Shown: positions 1 to 8,737, counted from the first letter of the stretch. The stretch: DNA of 64,000 bases from Psychrobacter raelei (GCF_022631235.3 NZ_CP093310.2:62001-126000); one strand, 5' to 3'. Notes: generated from the letters alone by a model not told the origin. Numbers and translations are program-made.

Positions 1-233
1 GTGGACTTAGGCGAGGTGATCAGCTCAAGTAAGCTCTCTGAATAATCGGTGGTGATATAAGGATGGGTCAATTTTGAGCCCAAAGATTGAGGATGCGGCG
101 TCTGAGCCAAGTATCCATCAGACTGCATTCTTAACCCCTCTTTTTCTATACCACGCAACATGCCAGATAAGTGCTGGCTGGTTAACCAAGAGGGTATTAG
201 AGGCTGGTGATTTGGGGCGGTTACTTCAGTCAT
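1..233 (-). CDS. gshA: Glutamate-cysteine ligase, N-terminal part (runs off the left edge)
   Basis: Cytosolic enzyme of the first step of glutathione synthesis (ATP-dependent joining of glutamate and cysteine). Only about 77 codons lie inside the window. Read from ATG at 233 leftwards, the protein contains GIEKEGLRM, then [20 protein letters not shown] and [12 protein letters not shown]. These line up with the E. coli GshA start ([39 protein letters not shown]), including the glutamates of the ATP/Mg site. The upstream Shine-Dalgarno is weak, so ATG 161 is a possible alternative, but the ATG at 233 gives the expected N-terminal extension. It follows erpA on the same strand after a clear terminator, so it probably has its own promoter. 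Identity is well supported; completeness cannot be judged. Confidence 0.9.
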   Translation of the reverse strand, partial: MTEVTAPNHQPLIPSWLTSQHLSGMLRGIEKEGLRMQSDGYLAQTPHPQSLGSKLTHPYITTDYSESLLELITSPKS

Positions 234-654
234 ACTATAGTCTCAAAATCAAAGGGGCCCATCACTGTTATTATAATTTTCAGTGGATATGGCGTTGTTT
301 CTATCGGCAATATTTGGCCATTTATATTGTGATTAAGTGTAGCTTAAACCCATTTAAAAATCATATGTGGTTACAAATGATTGTAAAACAATAGGTAATA
401 AGTCTTCAAAATATAGTTAAAAAATAACCGCTACAGTCTAAATAAAGACAGCTTGTAGCGGTTTTATGGCATTACTTTGCACAATAACGTGTCATTAGCA
501 ATCAGGTCTTTGGTATTCATAACTTATCTGCTTGAAATAAAAGCAGATATGGCAGGCTAAGCGATAGACGGTGTCAGAAGTTAAAGCAATGTGGTAGAGC
601 GGTGACACTCATGTTGCCAAGGGCTTTAACCCAATGCTTAATGTGGGTCACAGC
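234..654. other. Intergenic spacer between gshA and erpA
   Basis: About 420 bases without a convincing gene. It holds the erpA terminator near 417-463 and should hold the gshA promoter in its left part. I see no RNA gene. Confidence 0.5.
417..463 (-). terminator. Rho-independent terminator downstream of erpA
   Basis: Perfect 10-bp inverted repeat AACCGCTACA (426-435) and TGTAGCGGTT (454-463). On the minus strand it is followed by a T-rich run, as expected for a transcript leaving erpA. The right arm also runs into a short T tract on the plus strand. Confidence 0.8.
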
Positions 655-984
655 CTAAATAGAAAAAGAGGAGCCACAGCCGCAAGTGGTGGTCGCATTG
701 GGGTTGGTTACCACGAAGCGTGCCCCTTCAAGCCCTTCTGTATAATCTACCGTTGAGCCTTGCAGGTATTGGTAACTGAGTGAGTCGACCAATAAGGTAA
801 CATCGGCATTCTCAAAACTGGCATCATCTTCGCCTTCTTCATCAGCGAAGTTAAAACCGTATGAAAAACCCGAACACCCACCACCAGTGACATACACTCG
901 TAGCATAAGGTTGTTATCGCCTTCTTCTTCACGTAATTTGCGAACTTTATTAGCCGCACTGTCAGTTAGGGTAATGGTAGTCAT
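655..984 (-). CDS. erpA: Iron-sulfur cluster insertion protein ErpA
   Basis: A-type carrier that receives Fe-S clusters from the Isc machinery and passes them to apoproteins such as isoprenoid-synthesis enzymes. The 109-residue protein is the normal family length. The three cluster-ligating cysteines are in place: C37 in [11 protein letters not shown], and C101 and C103 in the C-terminal [12 protein letters not shown]. The block [20 protein letters not shown] is nearly identical to E. coli ErpA, which separates it from IscA and SufA. The start codon follows a good GAGGA ribosome site. It is single-gene on the minus strand, with a terminator downstream. The plus-strand gene at 1244 is divergent. 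Confidence 0.95.
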   Translation of the reverse strand: MTTITLTDSAANKVRKLREEEGDNNLMLRVYVTGGGCSGFSYGFNFADEEGEDDASFENADVTLLVDSLSYQYLQGSTVDYTEGLEGARFVVTNPNATTTCGCGSSFSI

Positions 985-1243
985 AGTATCCTCGTAAAGC
1001 GCAAAACTTCACTGAACGTAAAATCAAATAGTCACACGCACCTGTCTTACAATAAGCAAAGAGGCAGATGAATAACTTAGCAGTGATTTTACGGTTATTT
1101 AAATTATTAGTCATTCAGTATAGCATAATGAGGCATAATGCTTGATTTTCAATGTCGCATAGCTGACCCTTTGTCCGTTTTTTGTTGAAAAAATTGTTAA
1201 CTGGCTTAACCTGCGAAGAAATAACCAAAAGTGATTATTATCC

Positions 1244-3238
1244 ATGATTGAATTTAATAAAGTTAGTGTCCGCCGTGATGGTAGAGTGCTATTTTCAGAG
1301 GCCACCTTTCAGATCCATCCGGGTCAAAAAGTGGGGTTGACCGGCAATAATGGTACCGGCAAATCCACCCTTTTTGGGGTAATCTTAACCTATATGGGTG
1401 AGCGCACCACCGATGAGCTGACCGTGGATGCGGGCAATATCAGTATTCCAAGCGGCTGGGAAGTGGCGCACATGGCGCAGGAAGTCGAGGGCAGCGCTCA
1501 GCCGGCCATTGACTATGTGCTAAGCGGTGATAAAGAGTGGTATGAGATTAACCAAAAAATGATGGCGCCTGATGAGTTAAGCGATGATGACATTGCACAC
1601 CTGTATCAGCGCTTTGATGAGATTGATGGCTATCGTACGCCGACCACAGCGGCGCAAATTATGGCCGGACTTGGGTTTCAGCCCACTCAGCATGAGCTGC
1701 CGGTGAATGATTTTTCAGGCGGCTGGCGCATGCGCTTAAACTTGGCCAAAACCTTGATGAGTCGTGCTGACTTGCTACTGCTTGATGAACCCACCAACCA
1801 TTTGGACTTAGATGCCATTTTATGGCTTGAGGACTGGATTGCTAAGTTTGATGGCACTGTTCTGCTGATCTCACATGACCAAACTTTTTTGGATGCCACC
1901 ATTGGCTTTATTTTGCATGTCGAAAATCAGCGCTTGACCTTATATACCGGCAACTATTCGCAATTTGTGCGTACCCGCAGTGAGCGTCTGGCGCAGCAGC
2001 AGCAAGCTTATGAGAAGCAAGAAACCACGCGTGCTCATTTAGAAGACTTTGTACGCCGCTTCCGTGCCAAAGCGTCTAAAGCGAAGCAGGCGCAAAGCCG
2101 CTTAAAGCAACTCGAGCGTATGGCCGACCTGTCGCCTGTGATGGCAGACAACCCCTTTACTTTCCAGTTTTATGAGCCCAGTCACATGAGCTCACCTCTG
2201 ATTTCGCTTAAGGGTGCGGACATTGGCTATAACGGTAAGCCGCTATTGACCCACACCAGTCTGGAGATTACCCCTGACACCCGCATTGGTCTGCTGGGTA
2301 TGAATGGCGCGGGCAAGTCAACCTTGATCAAGGCCTTGGTGGGGGAGCTTGAGCCAATTACCGGAACTTATAAAGTATCGGACACCCTGCATATTGGCTA
2401 TTTTAACCAGCATCAAATGGACAGCTTAGATGCAGAAGCCACGCCGCTGATTATGATGCGTCGTTTGGCCGGCAAAACCTCGGATGCTGAATTAAGATCA
2501 TTTTTAGGCAGTTTTGATTTTCGTGGTGACCGTATTGATACCCCAAGCAAGCTATTCTCAGGGGGTGAGCGTGCTCGCTTAACGTTGGCACTGATCGTCT
2601 GGCAAAAGCCCAACGTCTTGGTGCTTGATGAGCCGACCAACCATTTGGATTTGCAAATGCGTCAAGCGTTGACCATGGCGCTACAAGGCTTCGCTGGTGC
2701 GGTAGTCTTGGTGTCGCATGACCGTGAATTGATTGCCAATGTCTGTGATGAGCTGTATCTGGTGCACAATGGCAAGCTGCAAGAGTTTGAAGGGGATGTC
2801 TCAGACTATGGTAAATGGCTGTCTGAGCAGCGCAAATCTGATGCCAAAGAGGCGGCAAAAGAAAGCCGTGATGCCAAAACGGTTCAAGCGGCAGCTGCCA
2901 AAAAAGCAGAAGAGGCCAAAAAAGCCGCAGCAGCTAAAGCAGCGGCTGAAGACAATCAGTTGACCAAAGAAGAGCGCCGCAAATTGGCCGCAGAGCAGCG
3001 TAAGCTCACTGCCCCCATTCGTAAGCGTATTGAGCAAGCTGAAAAGCAGCTGGATAAAGTGGCCGCAAGCTTAGAGGCACTAGAGCAGAAGCTGGCTGAT
3101 ACCTCACTGTATGAGGACAGCCGCAAAGATGAGCTGTTAACGCTGCTTGATGAGCAGGCCAAGCTACAGCAGCAGCAAGCTTCGCTTGAAGAGGATATGC
3201 TGATGGCGATGACTGAGCTTGAACAGTATGAGTCGTAA
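1244..3238 (+). CDS. yheS: ABC-F family ATPase, YheS type
   Basis: Cytosolic ABC-F protein: two ATPase domains and no membrane domain. Family members act at the ribosomal E site; the exact role of YheS is less settled. At 664 residues it is close to E. coli YheS (637). Domain 1 has Walker A GNNGTGKS (34-41), signature FSGGWRMRL and Walker B LLLLDEPTNHLD. Domain 2 has GMNGAGKS, FSGGERARL and VLVLDEPTNHLD. The linker carries RRFRAKASKAKQAQSRLKQL, as in YheS. The C-terminal 120 residues are a K/A/E-rich coiled coil. No strong ribosome site precedes the ATG at 1244, but translation from there matches the family N-terminus (MIEFNKVSVRR). A terminator follows directly. Confidence 0.92.
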   Translation: MIEFNKVSVRRDGRVLFSEATFQIHPGQKVGLTGNNGTGKSTLFGVILTYMGERTTDELTVDAGNISIPSGWEVAHMAQEVEGSAQPAIDYVLSGDKEWYEINQKMMAPDELSDDDIAHLYQRFDEIDGYRTPTTAAQIMAGLGFQPTQHELPVNDFSGGWRMRLNLAKTLMSRADLLLLDEPTNHLDLDAILWLEDWIAKFDGTVLLISHDQTFLDATIGFILHVENQRLTLYTGNYSQFVRTRSERLAQQQQAYEKQETTRAHLEDFVRRFRAKASKAKQAQSRLKQLERMADLSPVMADNPFTFQFYEPSHMSSPLISLKGADIGYNGKPLLTHTSLEITPDTRIGLLGMNGAGKSTLIKALVGELEPITGTYKVSDTLHIGYFNQHQMDSLDAEATPLIMMRRLAGKTSDAELRSFLGSFDFRGDRIDTPSKLFSGGERARLTLALIVWQKPNVLVLDEPTNHLDLQMRQALTMALQGFAGAVVLVSHDRELIANVCDELYLVHNGKLQEFEGDVSDYGKWLSEQRKSDAKEAAKESRDAKTVQAAAAKKAEEAKKAAAAKAAAEDNQLTKEERRKLAAEQRKLTAPIRKRIEQAEKQLDKVAASLEALEQKLADTSLYEDSRKDELLTLLDEQAKLQQQQASLEEDMLMAMTELEQYES

Positions 3239-3284
3239 AGTGGGTATATAAAACCATACTGCCCAAACTGTTATGAAGCGTTAT

Positions 3285-3315
3285 AAAAAAAGAGCCGTTA
3301 AACGGCTCTTTTTTT
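3285..3315 (+). terminator. Rho-independent terminator downstream of yheS
   Basis: GAGCCGTT (3292-3299) pairs with AACGGCTC (3301-3308) and is followed by a run of seven T. It lies 50 bases after the yheS stop. The A-run on the left could let it work in both directions. Confidence 0.88.
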
Positions 3316-3469
3316 GTGGAAATTTATCTGTCAAAACCTAAGCCATTGCCTTTAATTAACCGACGAGCACAAAAAAGTATCAATAAGCAACGGTGAAATA
3401 TGAGTTAATAACCCTTATATATACCGATATAAAGCAACTCTTTAGACCGCTTAAATAAGGATAATAACA

Positions 3470-4489
3470 ATGGCAGAAAAAAGTTTTTATGAGGTTTTGG
3501 GTGTCAGCAAAGACGCCTCAGAACAAGAGATTAAAAAGGCTTATCGTAAATTGGTGCGCAAATATCATCCGGATGTCAGTGATGCCAAAGATGCCGATGA
3601 AAAAATTGCAGAAATCAATAATGCCTATGAGACTTTAAGAGATAAAGAAAAACGCGCCCAGTACGATGCGATGCAGGCCAATCCCTTTGCAGGTGCAGGC
3701 TTTGGTAGCGGTGCAGGATTTGGGAGCGGTGGCTCTGGAGCACAAGGTGGCTTTAGATGGGAGGACATAAAAGATCAGTTCGGGGAAGGGGCGCCATTTG
3801 GCAGTGGTAGCTTCCGCTTCGATGATATTTTTTCAGCATTTGGTGCCGGCAGGGGTGGTGCTCAGTCCTCTCGTCAATCTGGCTTTGAGGGCTATGACCA
3901 CTTTGGCAGTGGCTTTAAAGATGCAGGCCCAGCGCCCGGTCAAGACCAACACGCTGAGATTAATGTCAGCTTAGACTCGGTATACAGCGGCGATGACTAT
4001 AGCATTAAATTAAATGTACCCAGTCGCCAGCCCAATGGCAGTGTCATTCAAGAACAAAAAACCCTAAAAATTAAGATTCCTAAGGGCATCACTGAAGGTA
4101 AGCAAATTCGCTTAAGTGGCCAGGGCGCGGCAAGCTATGGCGGCGGCAAAAATGGCGACTTGTTCTTAAAAGTAAAAATCACCCACGATGCCAATATTCG
4201 CCTAGAAGGCGCGGATGTGTATCAAACCGTGAATATTACCCCTTGGGAAGCTGCGCTGGGCGAGAAGATTAATATCAGTACCCCCGCGGGTACACTTGGG
4301 GTGACCATTCCCAAAAACAGTAAGTCGGGCAGCAACTTACGAGTGAAAGGTAAAGGCATTCCCGCCAAGCAAGCTGGGGATTTATATTTGACCTTAAATA
4401 TTGTTAATCCTGAGCTGACCACTGAGGCCCAAAAGGAGGCATTCGCTGCGCTAAAAGCCAGTTTTGCTGAGGCTGAAATAAAGCGTTGA
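3470..4489 (+). CDS. cbpA: DnaJ-class co-chaperone CbpA (curved-DNA-binding protein)
   Basis: Hsp40 co-chaperone that stimulates DnaK and, in E. coli, also binds curved DNA in stationary phase. The J domain covers residues 4-69, with the HPD motif at 33-35 needed to trigger DnaK ATPase. A Gly/Phe-rich linker (about 73-150) follows, unusually rich in [13 protein letters not shown] repeats. The C-terminal substrate-binding domains come next, without the CXXCXGXG zinc fingers of DnaJ; that absence defines the CbpA class. The length is 339 residues against 306 in E. coli; the difference lies in the Gly-rich linker. AAGGA precedes the ATG. The modulator gene cbpM follows 39 bases later, which strongly supports the assignment. 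Confidence 0.93.
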   Translation: MAEKSFYEVLGVSKDASEQEIKKAYRKLVRKYHPDVSDAKDADEKIAEINNAYETLRDKEKRAQYDAMQANPFAGAGFGSGAGFGSGGSGAQGGFRWEDIKDQFGEGAPFGSGSFRFDDIFSAFGAGRGGAQSSRQSGFEGYDHFGSGFKDAGPAPGQDQHAEINVSLDSVYSGDDYSIKLNVPSRQPNGSVIQEQKTLKIKIPKGITEGKQIRLSGQGAASYGGGKNGDLFLKVKITHDANIRLEGADVYQTVNITPWEAALGEKINISTPAGTLGVTIPKNSKSGSNLRVKGKGIPAKQAGDLYLTLNIVNPELTTEAQKEAFAALKASFAEAEIKR

Positions 4490-4528
4490 TAGCGCCAATA
4501 AAAATATAAGCATAAGAGGAGAGTTATC

Positions 4529-4858
4529 ATGCAACACTCTAGTGAATTCAACGATATTATTATGAGCCTAGATGAGCTCATTGCCGCTTGTGGGGCTGAG
4601 CGCGGTTGGGTTTTGGCGTTGATTGAAGAAAATATCATTGAATATGATGTGCCCGAAAAGCAGCAATTCACCGGTTCTCAGCTGGCCACAGTACGCCGAG
4701 CTTCCCGATTGAGCCGAGATTTTGAGGCCAGTATTCCGGCTATTGGCTTAATTTTAGAGCTGTTAGATGAGGTTGAGCAGCTGCGTCAGTACAAGCGTCA
4801 GCAAGAAGCTGCCACCAACTCTGTGTACACCATTGAGGTCGACTTTCAGCAAAAATAG
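4529..4858 (+). CDS. cbpM: Chaperone modulator CbpM
   Basis: Small cytosolic protein that binds the J domain of CbpA and inhibits both its co-chaperone and DNA-binding activities. The 109 residues include a MerR-like N-terminal region with the typical LIAACGAERGWVLALIEENI, then FTGSQLATVRRASRLSRDF and a C-terminal helix (LILELLDEVEQLRQYKRQQ), as in the CbpM family. It has a strong ribosome site (AGAGGAGAG) and sits 39 bases after cbpA, so the two are very likely one transcript. The tnpB-type element begins within about 25 bases of its stop codon, so a normal cbpM terminator is not visible. Confidence 0.9.
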   Translation: MQHSSEFNDIIMSLDELIAACGAERGWVLALIEENIIEYDVPEKQQFTGSQLATVRRASRLSRDFEASIPAIGLILELLDEVEQLRQYKRQQEAATNSVYTIEVDFQQK

Positions 4859-4895
4859 GCCAAAGCCATATCTTAAGTGATAACCTTGACTTCCT

Positions 4896-4915
4896 CCCCT
4901 CGCTAAACCGAGGGG
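4896..4915 (-). repeat. Right-end hairpin of the tnpB element
   Basis: CCCCTCG (4896-4902) and CGAGGGG (4909-4915) form a 7-bp stem with a 6-base loop. The tnpB stop codon (4903-4905) lies in the loop. Overlap of the tnpB 3' end with the right-end structure is typical of TnpB guide-RNA (omega/reRNA) scaffolds. The RNA itself is an inference. Confidence 0.7.
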
Positions 4916-5627
4916 ATTCCTACAGCTAGACGGTCAAGCCCGACCGCAAGGATGTTCTTAGCAGCATTGATATCTCTATCATGCCATGTGCCACACTCAG
5001 CACACCTCCATCCTCTTATTCCAAGACCTGCTCTACCGCTCAAGCTACTACCGCTTATTTTAAGGCAGTACGAGCAGGTCTGGGTAGTGTAACTCTCATT
5101 CACTATCTCAAACTGACAACCTGCATGCTTGCATTTATATTCCAGTTGTCTTTTGAGTTCAAACCATCCTGCATCATATGTCAATTTAGCTAGGTTGGTC
5201 ATCGAATTAGTGAATGAGCGTGATTTAACATCACCAACCACAATTAAGGCATTATCCTTAACTAATTGGGTGGTGAATTTGTGTATGGCATCTAATCTTG
5301 AGTTTTTAATTTTGGCGTGTATTGCCTTTACCCGGCTTTTATTGTTTGCACGCTGGGCGACTGCTAATTTATTCGCCCATTTTTGAGTTTGTTTAGTTGT
5401 CAGCTTGTCACCGTTTGATGTGGTAGCAGACTGCTTTAAGCCTAAGTCAATACCAACGCTGCCTTTGCCACTTGCTTGTCTAGGAAAATCTTTGACGGTA
5501 ATACAGGCATACCAACGATTACGGCTGTCTTGCACTATCTCAAGCGTGTTAATTTGATACAAAGACAAATTGTAGCTATCGAATACGTCTATGATAAGCT
5601 TTTGACCTTTACAGAGCGATAGCTGTA
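4903..5627 (-). pseudogene. tnpB: tnpB, C-terminal fragment (RuvC nuclease part)
   Basis: Back part of an RNA-guided nuclease of the TnpB/OrfB family, the ancestor group of Cas12. It is cut from its front part by the IS3 element. Visible are RuvC-I GIDLGLKQSATTSNG, a RuvC-II region VVGDVKSRS (Asp where many TnpBs have Glu), a zinc-finger pair CSYC and CAEC, and RuvC-III DRDINAAKN. The nuclease core therefore looks complete. The reading frame is open from the IS junction at 5627. The first internal ATG is at 5568, so a truncated product is possible, but it would lack the guide-RNA-recognition half. Joining it to 6937-7321 restores one uninterrupted frame of about 368 residues. Confidence 0.88.
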
Positions 5628-5653
5628 TGAACCGCCCCGGGATTGTCGGAGAC
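5628..5653. repeat. Left terminal inverted repeat of the IS3-family element
   Basis: Begins TGAACCGCCCCG, immediately after the GTA target copy. It matches the reverse complement of the right end at the first 12 bases and again at TCGGAGA. Confidence 0.9.
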
Positions 5654-5677
5654 TCAATTTTCTGAGAGAATACGACA

Positions 5678-5995
5678 ATGAAAACACGAAACTATACCCC
5701 TGAAATGAAAGAGCGAGCCGTCCGTATGCTAATTGAAGCTAAAGACGACTACCCATCCACCTGGTCAGCCATCAAAGCTATAGCACCAAAGATAGGTTGC
5801 ACACCTGAGACCCTACGATCATGGCATAAAAAGCACGTAGATAAAACCATTCCTGCAAACATTCAAGCTCAAAGCCAAGCGGAGCGTATCAAAGAGCTTG
5901 AACGTGAGAACAGAGAGTTAAAGCAAGCCAATGAGATTATAAAGAAAGCAGCCGCTTTTTTCGCCCAGGCGGAGCTCGACCGCAAACCCAAGTAA
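5678..5995 (+). CDS. IS3-family transposase OrfA
   Basis: DNA-binding half of the IS3-family transposase, 105 residues. The N-terminal part is the usual helix-turn-helix (YTPEMKERAVRMLIEAK, then IGCTPETLRSWHKKHV). The C-terminal part is a leucine-zipper-like coiled coil (AERIKELERENRELKQANEI). The stop codon overlaps the orfB start (TAATG at 5993-5997). A T-rich slippage-type tract lies just upstream in the codons for AAAFFAQ. OrfB could therefore be made by frameshifting as an OrfAB fusion, by coupling, or both. All family features are intact. Confidence 0.93.
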   Translation: MKTRNYTPEMKERAVRMLIEAKDDYPSTWSAIKAIAPKIGCTPETLRSWHKKHVDKTIPANIQAQSQAERIKELERENRELKQANEIIKKAAAFFAQAELDRKPK

Positions 5996-6897
5996 TGGTT
6001 GATTTTATTGACGACCACAAACAACAATATGGAGTCGAGCCAATCTGTAGAGTACTACCGATTGCTCCATCCACATACTATCGTGTTAAAGAGCTAGAAG
6101 AAAGTCCTGAAAAGCGTTCACAGCGTAGTCAGCATGACGACTTCTATCTTAATGAGATTAAACGTATTTGGAAGGACAGCAAATGCCGATACGGCGCTCG
6201 TAAAGTCTGGAAACAGTTGAAGGCAGAGGGTATACATCCTGCACGTTGCACTGTAGAGCGGTTAATGCGTCAGCATGGTATGCAGGGTATTTGGCGAGGT
6301 AAGGGTAAGGTAACCACTAAGTCTCGTGATGATCAAAAGCGTGCTGATGATTTAGTTAATCGTAACTTTAATGCCCATCGCCCTAACCAGCTATGGGTTG
6401 CTGACTTTACTTACGTTAAAACATTGAGTGGTTGGGTCTATACTGCCTTTATCATTGATGTGTTTGCTCGCGCTATCGTTGGTTGGAAAGTATCAGATCG
6501 AATGAACACGGATATGGTGATGGCAGCGTTAAATCAAGCCATTGCAGACAGAAACCATCCTAAAGATGTCATTCATCATAGTGATCGCGGCGTTCAGTAC
6601 TTATCCATTCGCTATACGGATAAGATGGCTGATTCTGGCGTTATTGCATCTGTTGGTACAACCGGTGATTCATACGATAATGCGTTAGCTGAAACGGTTA
6701 ACGGGCTTTATAAAACAGAGGTGATTGAATATTTAAAACAGCAGTGGCGGGATGCGTATGATGTTGAATTAGCAACCCTTGAATGGGTCGATTGGTTTAA
6801 CAAAACTCGCATTCATAGTACGATTGGTTATGTGTCGCCTTTTGAGTTTGAGAGACGATACTATGATAGCCTTAATGAGTCAGACAAAGCTGCCTGA
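5995..6897 (+). CDS. IS3-family transposase OrfB (DDE integrase catalytic domain)
   Basis: Catalytic half of the transposase, 300 residues. An HTH_21-type region (residues 50-95, YGARKVWKQLKAEGI) precedes an rve-type integrase core. The DDE triad is visible: D137 in NQLWVADFTY, D197 in IHHSDRGVQY, and E233 in DNALAETVNGLYKTE. The frame is uninterrupted and ends 39 bases before the right end of the element. The gene is expected to be active in principle. It overlaps orfA by one base. Confidence 0.95.
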   Translation: MVDFIDDHKQQYGVEPICRVLPIAPSTYYRVKELEESPEKRSQRSQHDDFYLNEIKRIWKDSKCRYGARKVWKQLKAEGIHPARCTVERLMRQHGMQGIWRGKGKVTTKSRDDQKRADDLVNRNFNAHRPNQLWVADFTYVKTLSGWVYTAFIIDVFARAIVGWKVSDRMNTDMVMAALNQAIADRNHPKDVIHHSDRGVQYLSIRYTDKMADSGVIASVGTTGDSYDNALAETVNGLYKTEVIEYLKQQWRDAYDVELATLEWVDWFNKTRIHSTIGYVSPFEFERRYYDSLNESDKAA

Positions 6898-6910
6898 CTC
6901 AAGCAATCAA

Positions 6911-6936
6911 CTCTCCGATATAGTCGGGGCGGTTCA
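6911..6936. repeat. Right terminal inverted repeat of the IS3-family element
   Basis: Ends CGGGGCGGTTCA, followed by the GTA target copy at 6937-6939. Its complement matches the left end as described there. Confidence 0.9.
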
Positions 6937-7321
6937 GTATGGTTGATTTAAGTGCTTTTTTACCTGTTTGTCTGGTATGTAGATACTTTATGGCAGACTT
7001 TTTAAAAGGTATCCAGCCAAGTGATTTGCGTTTGGCATCCACACGGTTGGTTCGCCAATTGAGTTTGGCTTTTTTAAACTGCTTACGAGATTTGGCATGA
7101 GTTTCGTTGATGGCTTGCAAAGTTTGCGAGTGTAAGCCTAAATACTCACCACTGCCTTTGGTGTATTGGCTTAAATCATAGGCGGAAAAGTACTTACCTG
7201 TGCGTCTTACATGCTCAAAGCTTAACGCATTAACATAGTTCCACGCATAGTTAACACTCCCAGCTAGTTTGTTTAGCTGGTTTGCATGTTTGTCTTTGAT
7301 GCGTAGCTTGAGTGTTTTCAT
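6937..7321 (-). pseudogene. tnpB: tnpB, N-terminal fragment
   Basis: Front part of the interrupted TnpB nuclease. It begins MKTLKLRIKDKHANQLNKLA and continues with VNYAWNYVNALSFEHVRR, the N-terminal wedge/helix-turn-helix region common to IS605 OrfB proteins. It ends at the IS3 insertion point, in codons for KSTI. Without the insertion the next residues would be QLSLCKGQKL, continuing into the fragment at 4903-5627. As the DNA stands, the frame reads into the IS end and stops near 6899, adding about ten foreign residues. No internal stop or frameshift exists in the native part, so inactivation is due only to the insertion. Confidence 0.88.
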
Positions 7322-7385
7322 AGGGTTAGTATGGCGAGGTTAATTTTAACTTGCAATACTTTAAGTGCTGATCACGACAGTGTGT

Positions 7386-7429
7386 GTCGCCTTATATCCA
7401 CCCCCTGAAGTGGGTGGCTTTACGGCGAC
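7386..7429 (-). repeat. Left-end hairpin of the tnpB element
   Basis: Nested inverted repeats: outer GTCGCC (7386-7391) with GGCGAC (7424-7429), and inner CCACCC (7398-7403) with GGGTGG (7412-7417). This imperfect stem near the end upstream of tnpB is the kind of structure recognised by Y1 transposases in the IS200/IS605 family. Confidence 0.7.
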
Positions 7430-7436
7430 CGGTGAT

Positions 7437-7473
7437 AAAAAAAACCTCAGCACTATGGTGCTGAGATTTTTTT
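7437..7473 (-). terminator. Rho-independent terminator downstream of sstT
   Basis: CTCAGCAC (7446-7453) pairs with GTGCTGAG (7458-7465) around a TATG loop. A-rich and T-rich runs on either side let it work in both directions. It follows sstT on the minus strand. The tnpB element sits directly against its T-run. Confidence 0.88.
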
Positions 7474-7516
7474 ATGGCTTATTAATTATTGGCTTAACCG
7501 TGCTAAAACCTAGCCA

Positions 7517-8737
7517 TTAAGCGGTTTTGTTTTTCATTATCGGATCAGCTGCAGCGGTGAATAGCACATCGGTTGATGAGTTAAGCGCAGTTTCTGCAGA
7601 ATCTTGTACCACCCCGATGATAAAGCCGATGGCCACAACTTGCATTGCAATATCGTTTGGAATGTTAAATAAGCTACATGCCAGAGGGATAAGTAGCAAT
7701 GAGCCACCTGCCACACCAGAGGCACCACAAGCAGCAACTGTCGCCACCACACTCAGCAGTAGCGCAGAACCGAAGTCAACCGGCACGCCTAAGGTATGGG
7801 CCGCCGCTAAGGTTAAGACGTTAATGGTGATAGCAGCGCCGGCCATGTTGATGGTCGCGCCCAAAGGTAGGGTCACAGAATAGGTGTCTTCATGTAGGCC
7901 AAGTTTTTTGGCTAAGTTCATATTGACCGGAATGTTGGCCGCTGATGAACGGGTGAAAAAAGCGGTGATACCAGACTCACGCAGGCAGGTGAAGACCAGT
8001 GGATATGGGTTTCTGCGGATATTAAAGGCGACAATAATGGGATTAACCACCAAGGCGATAAATAGCATACAGCCCACCAAGATGGTCAGCAGACGACCGT
8101 AGCTCATTAATGCGCTAAAGCCGGTCTCAGCAATGGTATTGGCCACTAAGCCTAAGATACCAATAGGCGCAAAGGCGATAACAAAGCGCACCACATTAGA
8201 GATGGCTTCTGATAAATCAGAGACCATAGTACGGGTCGTGGCAGAGGCTTTACGCAGCGCAAGACCGATGATTAATGCCCAAGCTAAGATGCCCATGTAG
8301 TTGGCATTAGCAATGGCATTAACTGGGTTGTCTACCAAATTCATAAGCAGTGTGGTCAATACCTCTTTTAACCCTGAAGGCGGTGCTTGGTCGGCCACCG
8401 CTTCAATGGTGTTTAGACCAAGAAGCTCGGTAGGGAAGGCAAAGCTTGCTACCACCGCCGTTAAGGCCGCCAAAAAGGTGCCAAAAATGTACATGATTAA
8501 CACCGGTCTAACATGAACTTGGCTCTCGCCTTGATGCTGGCTAATGGCTGCCATGACCAATATAAACACCAAAATAGGTGCCACAGCCTTCAAGGCACCC
8601 ACAAATAAGCTACCGAGTAGCCCTAATGCGACACCGACTGAAGGCATTAACCAGCCTATTAAGATGCCAAGTACTAGCCCAACAATAATTAGGGGTACCA
8701 AGCCAATACGCTGGTACATATCAATAAGGGCTCTCAT
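7517..8737 (-). CDS. sstT: Serine/threonine:sodium symporter SstT
   Basis: Inner-membrane DAACS-family transporter that imports serine and threonine with Na+. The 406 residues are close to E. coli SstT (414). The start [20 protein letters not shown] leads into multiple hydrophobic segments. Conserved parts are the [11 protein letters not shown] region (substrate loop) and [19 protein letters not shown], the helical hairpin typical of the glutamate-transporter fold. The Na+ coupling fits the presence of a Na+-pumping Nqr in the same window. A GGAGC ribosome site precedes the ATG. The gene stands alone, with its own terminator. Confidence 0.94.
   Translation of the reverse strand: MRALIDMYQRIGLVPLIIVGLVLGILIGWLMPSVGVALGLLGSLFVGALKAVAPILVFILVMAAISQHQGESQVHVRPVLIMYIFGTFLAALTAVVASFAFPTELLGLNTIEAVADQAPPSGLKEVLTTLLMNLVDNPVNAIANANYMGILAWALIIGLALRKASATTRTMVSDLSEAISNVVRFVIAFAPIGILGLVANTIAETGFSALMSYGRLLTILVGCMLFIALVVNPIIVAFNIRRNPYPLVFTCLRESGITAFFTRSSAANIPVNMNLAKKLGLHEDTYSVTLPLGATINMAGAAITINVLTLAAAHTLGVPVDFGSALLLSVVATVAACGASGVAGGSLLLIPLACSLFNIPNDIAMQVVAIGFIIGVVQDSAETALNSSTDVLFTAAADPIMKNKTA

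Larger units (their letters stand above)
5628..6936 (+). mobile_element. Complete IS3-family insertion sequence
   Basis: A 1309-bp element with imperfect terminal inverted repeats starting TGAACCGCCCCG and sharing TCGGAGA further in. It is flanked by the direct 3-bp target duplication GTA (5625-5627 and 6937-6939). It carries orfA and orfB in the standard arrangement. Removing it and one GTA copy rebuilds the tnpB frame exactly, so the boundaries are firm. The end sequence and proteins suggest an IS3/IS51-like subgroup, but I cannot name the element. Intact ends, intact frames and a perfect target duplication suggest a fairly recent insertion. Confidence 0.95.
4877..7438 (-). mobile_element. 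IS200/IS605-type tnpB-only element, interrupted by an IS3-family element
   Basis: Element of the IS1341 kind: a tnpB reading frame between two subterminal hairpins (4896-4915 and 7386-7429), with no TnpA (Y1 transposase) gene. It would depend on a transposase elsewhere. The coordinates include both copies of a 7-bp direct repeat, GTGATAA (4877-4883 and 7432-7438). These repeats may mark the cleavage sites, but this family does not make target duplications. The exact ends are uncertain by several bases. The element abuts the sstT terminator on the right and cbpM on the left. An IS3-family element splits tnpB at 5628-6936. Confidence 0.8.

Noticed and set aside
74..394. Plus-strand 106-residue open frame
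   Set aside because: It overlaps the start of gshA on the other strand, has no ribosome site, and its protein has no recognisable pattern. The minus-strand reading matches GshA closely.
2451..2858. Antisense open frames within yheS and similar shadows across the window
   Set aside because: They follow from the codon pattern of the real gene and lack ribosome sites and family patterns.
4903..5568. Intact small TnpB gene
   Set aside because: It is only the C-terminal part. The N-terminal part is at 6937-7321, and the IS3 insertion explains the break.
4877..7438. GTGATAA repeats as a target-site duplication
   Set aside because: IS200/IS605-type elements transpose through single strands and do not duplicate the target. 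Cleavage-site similarity or chance is more likely.
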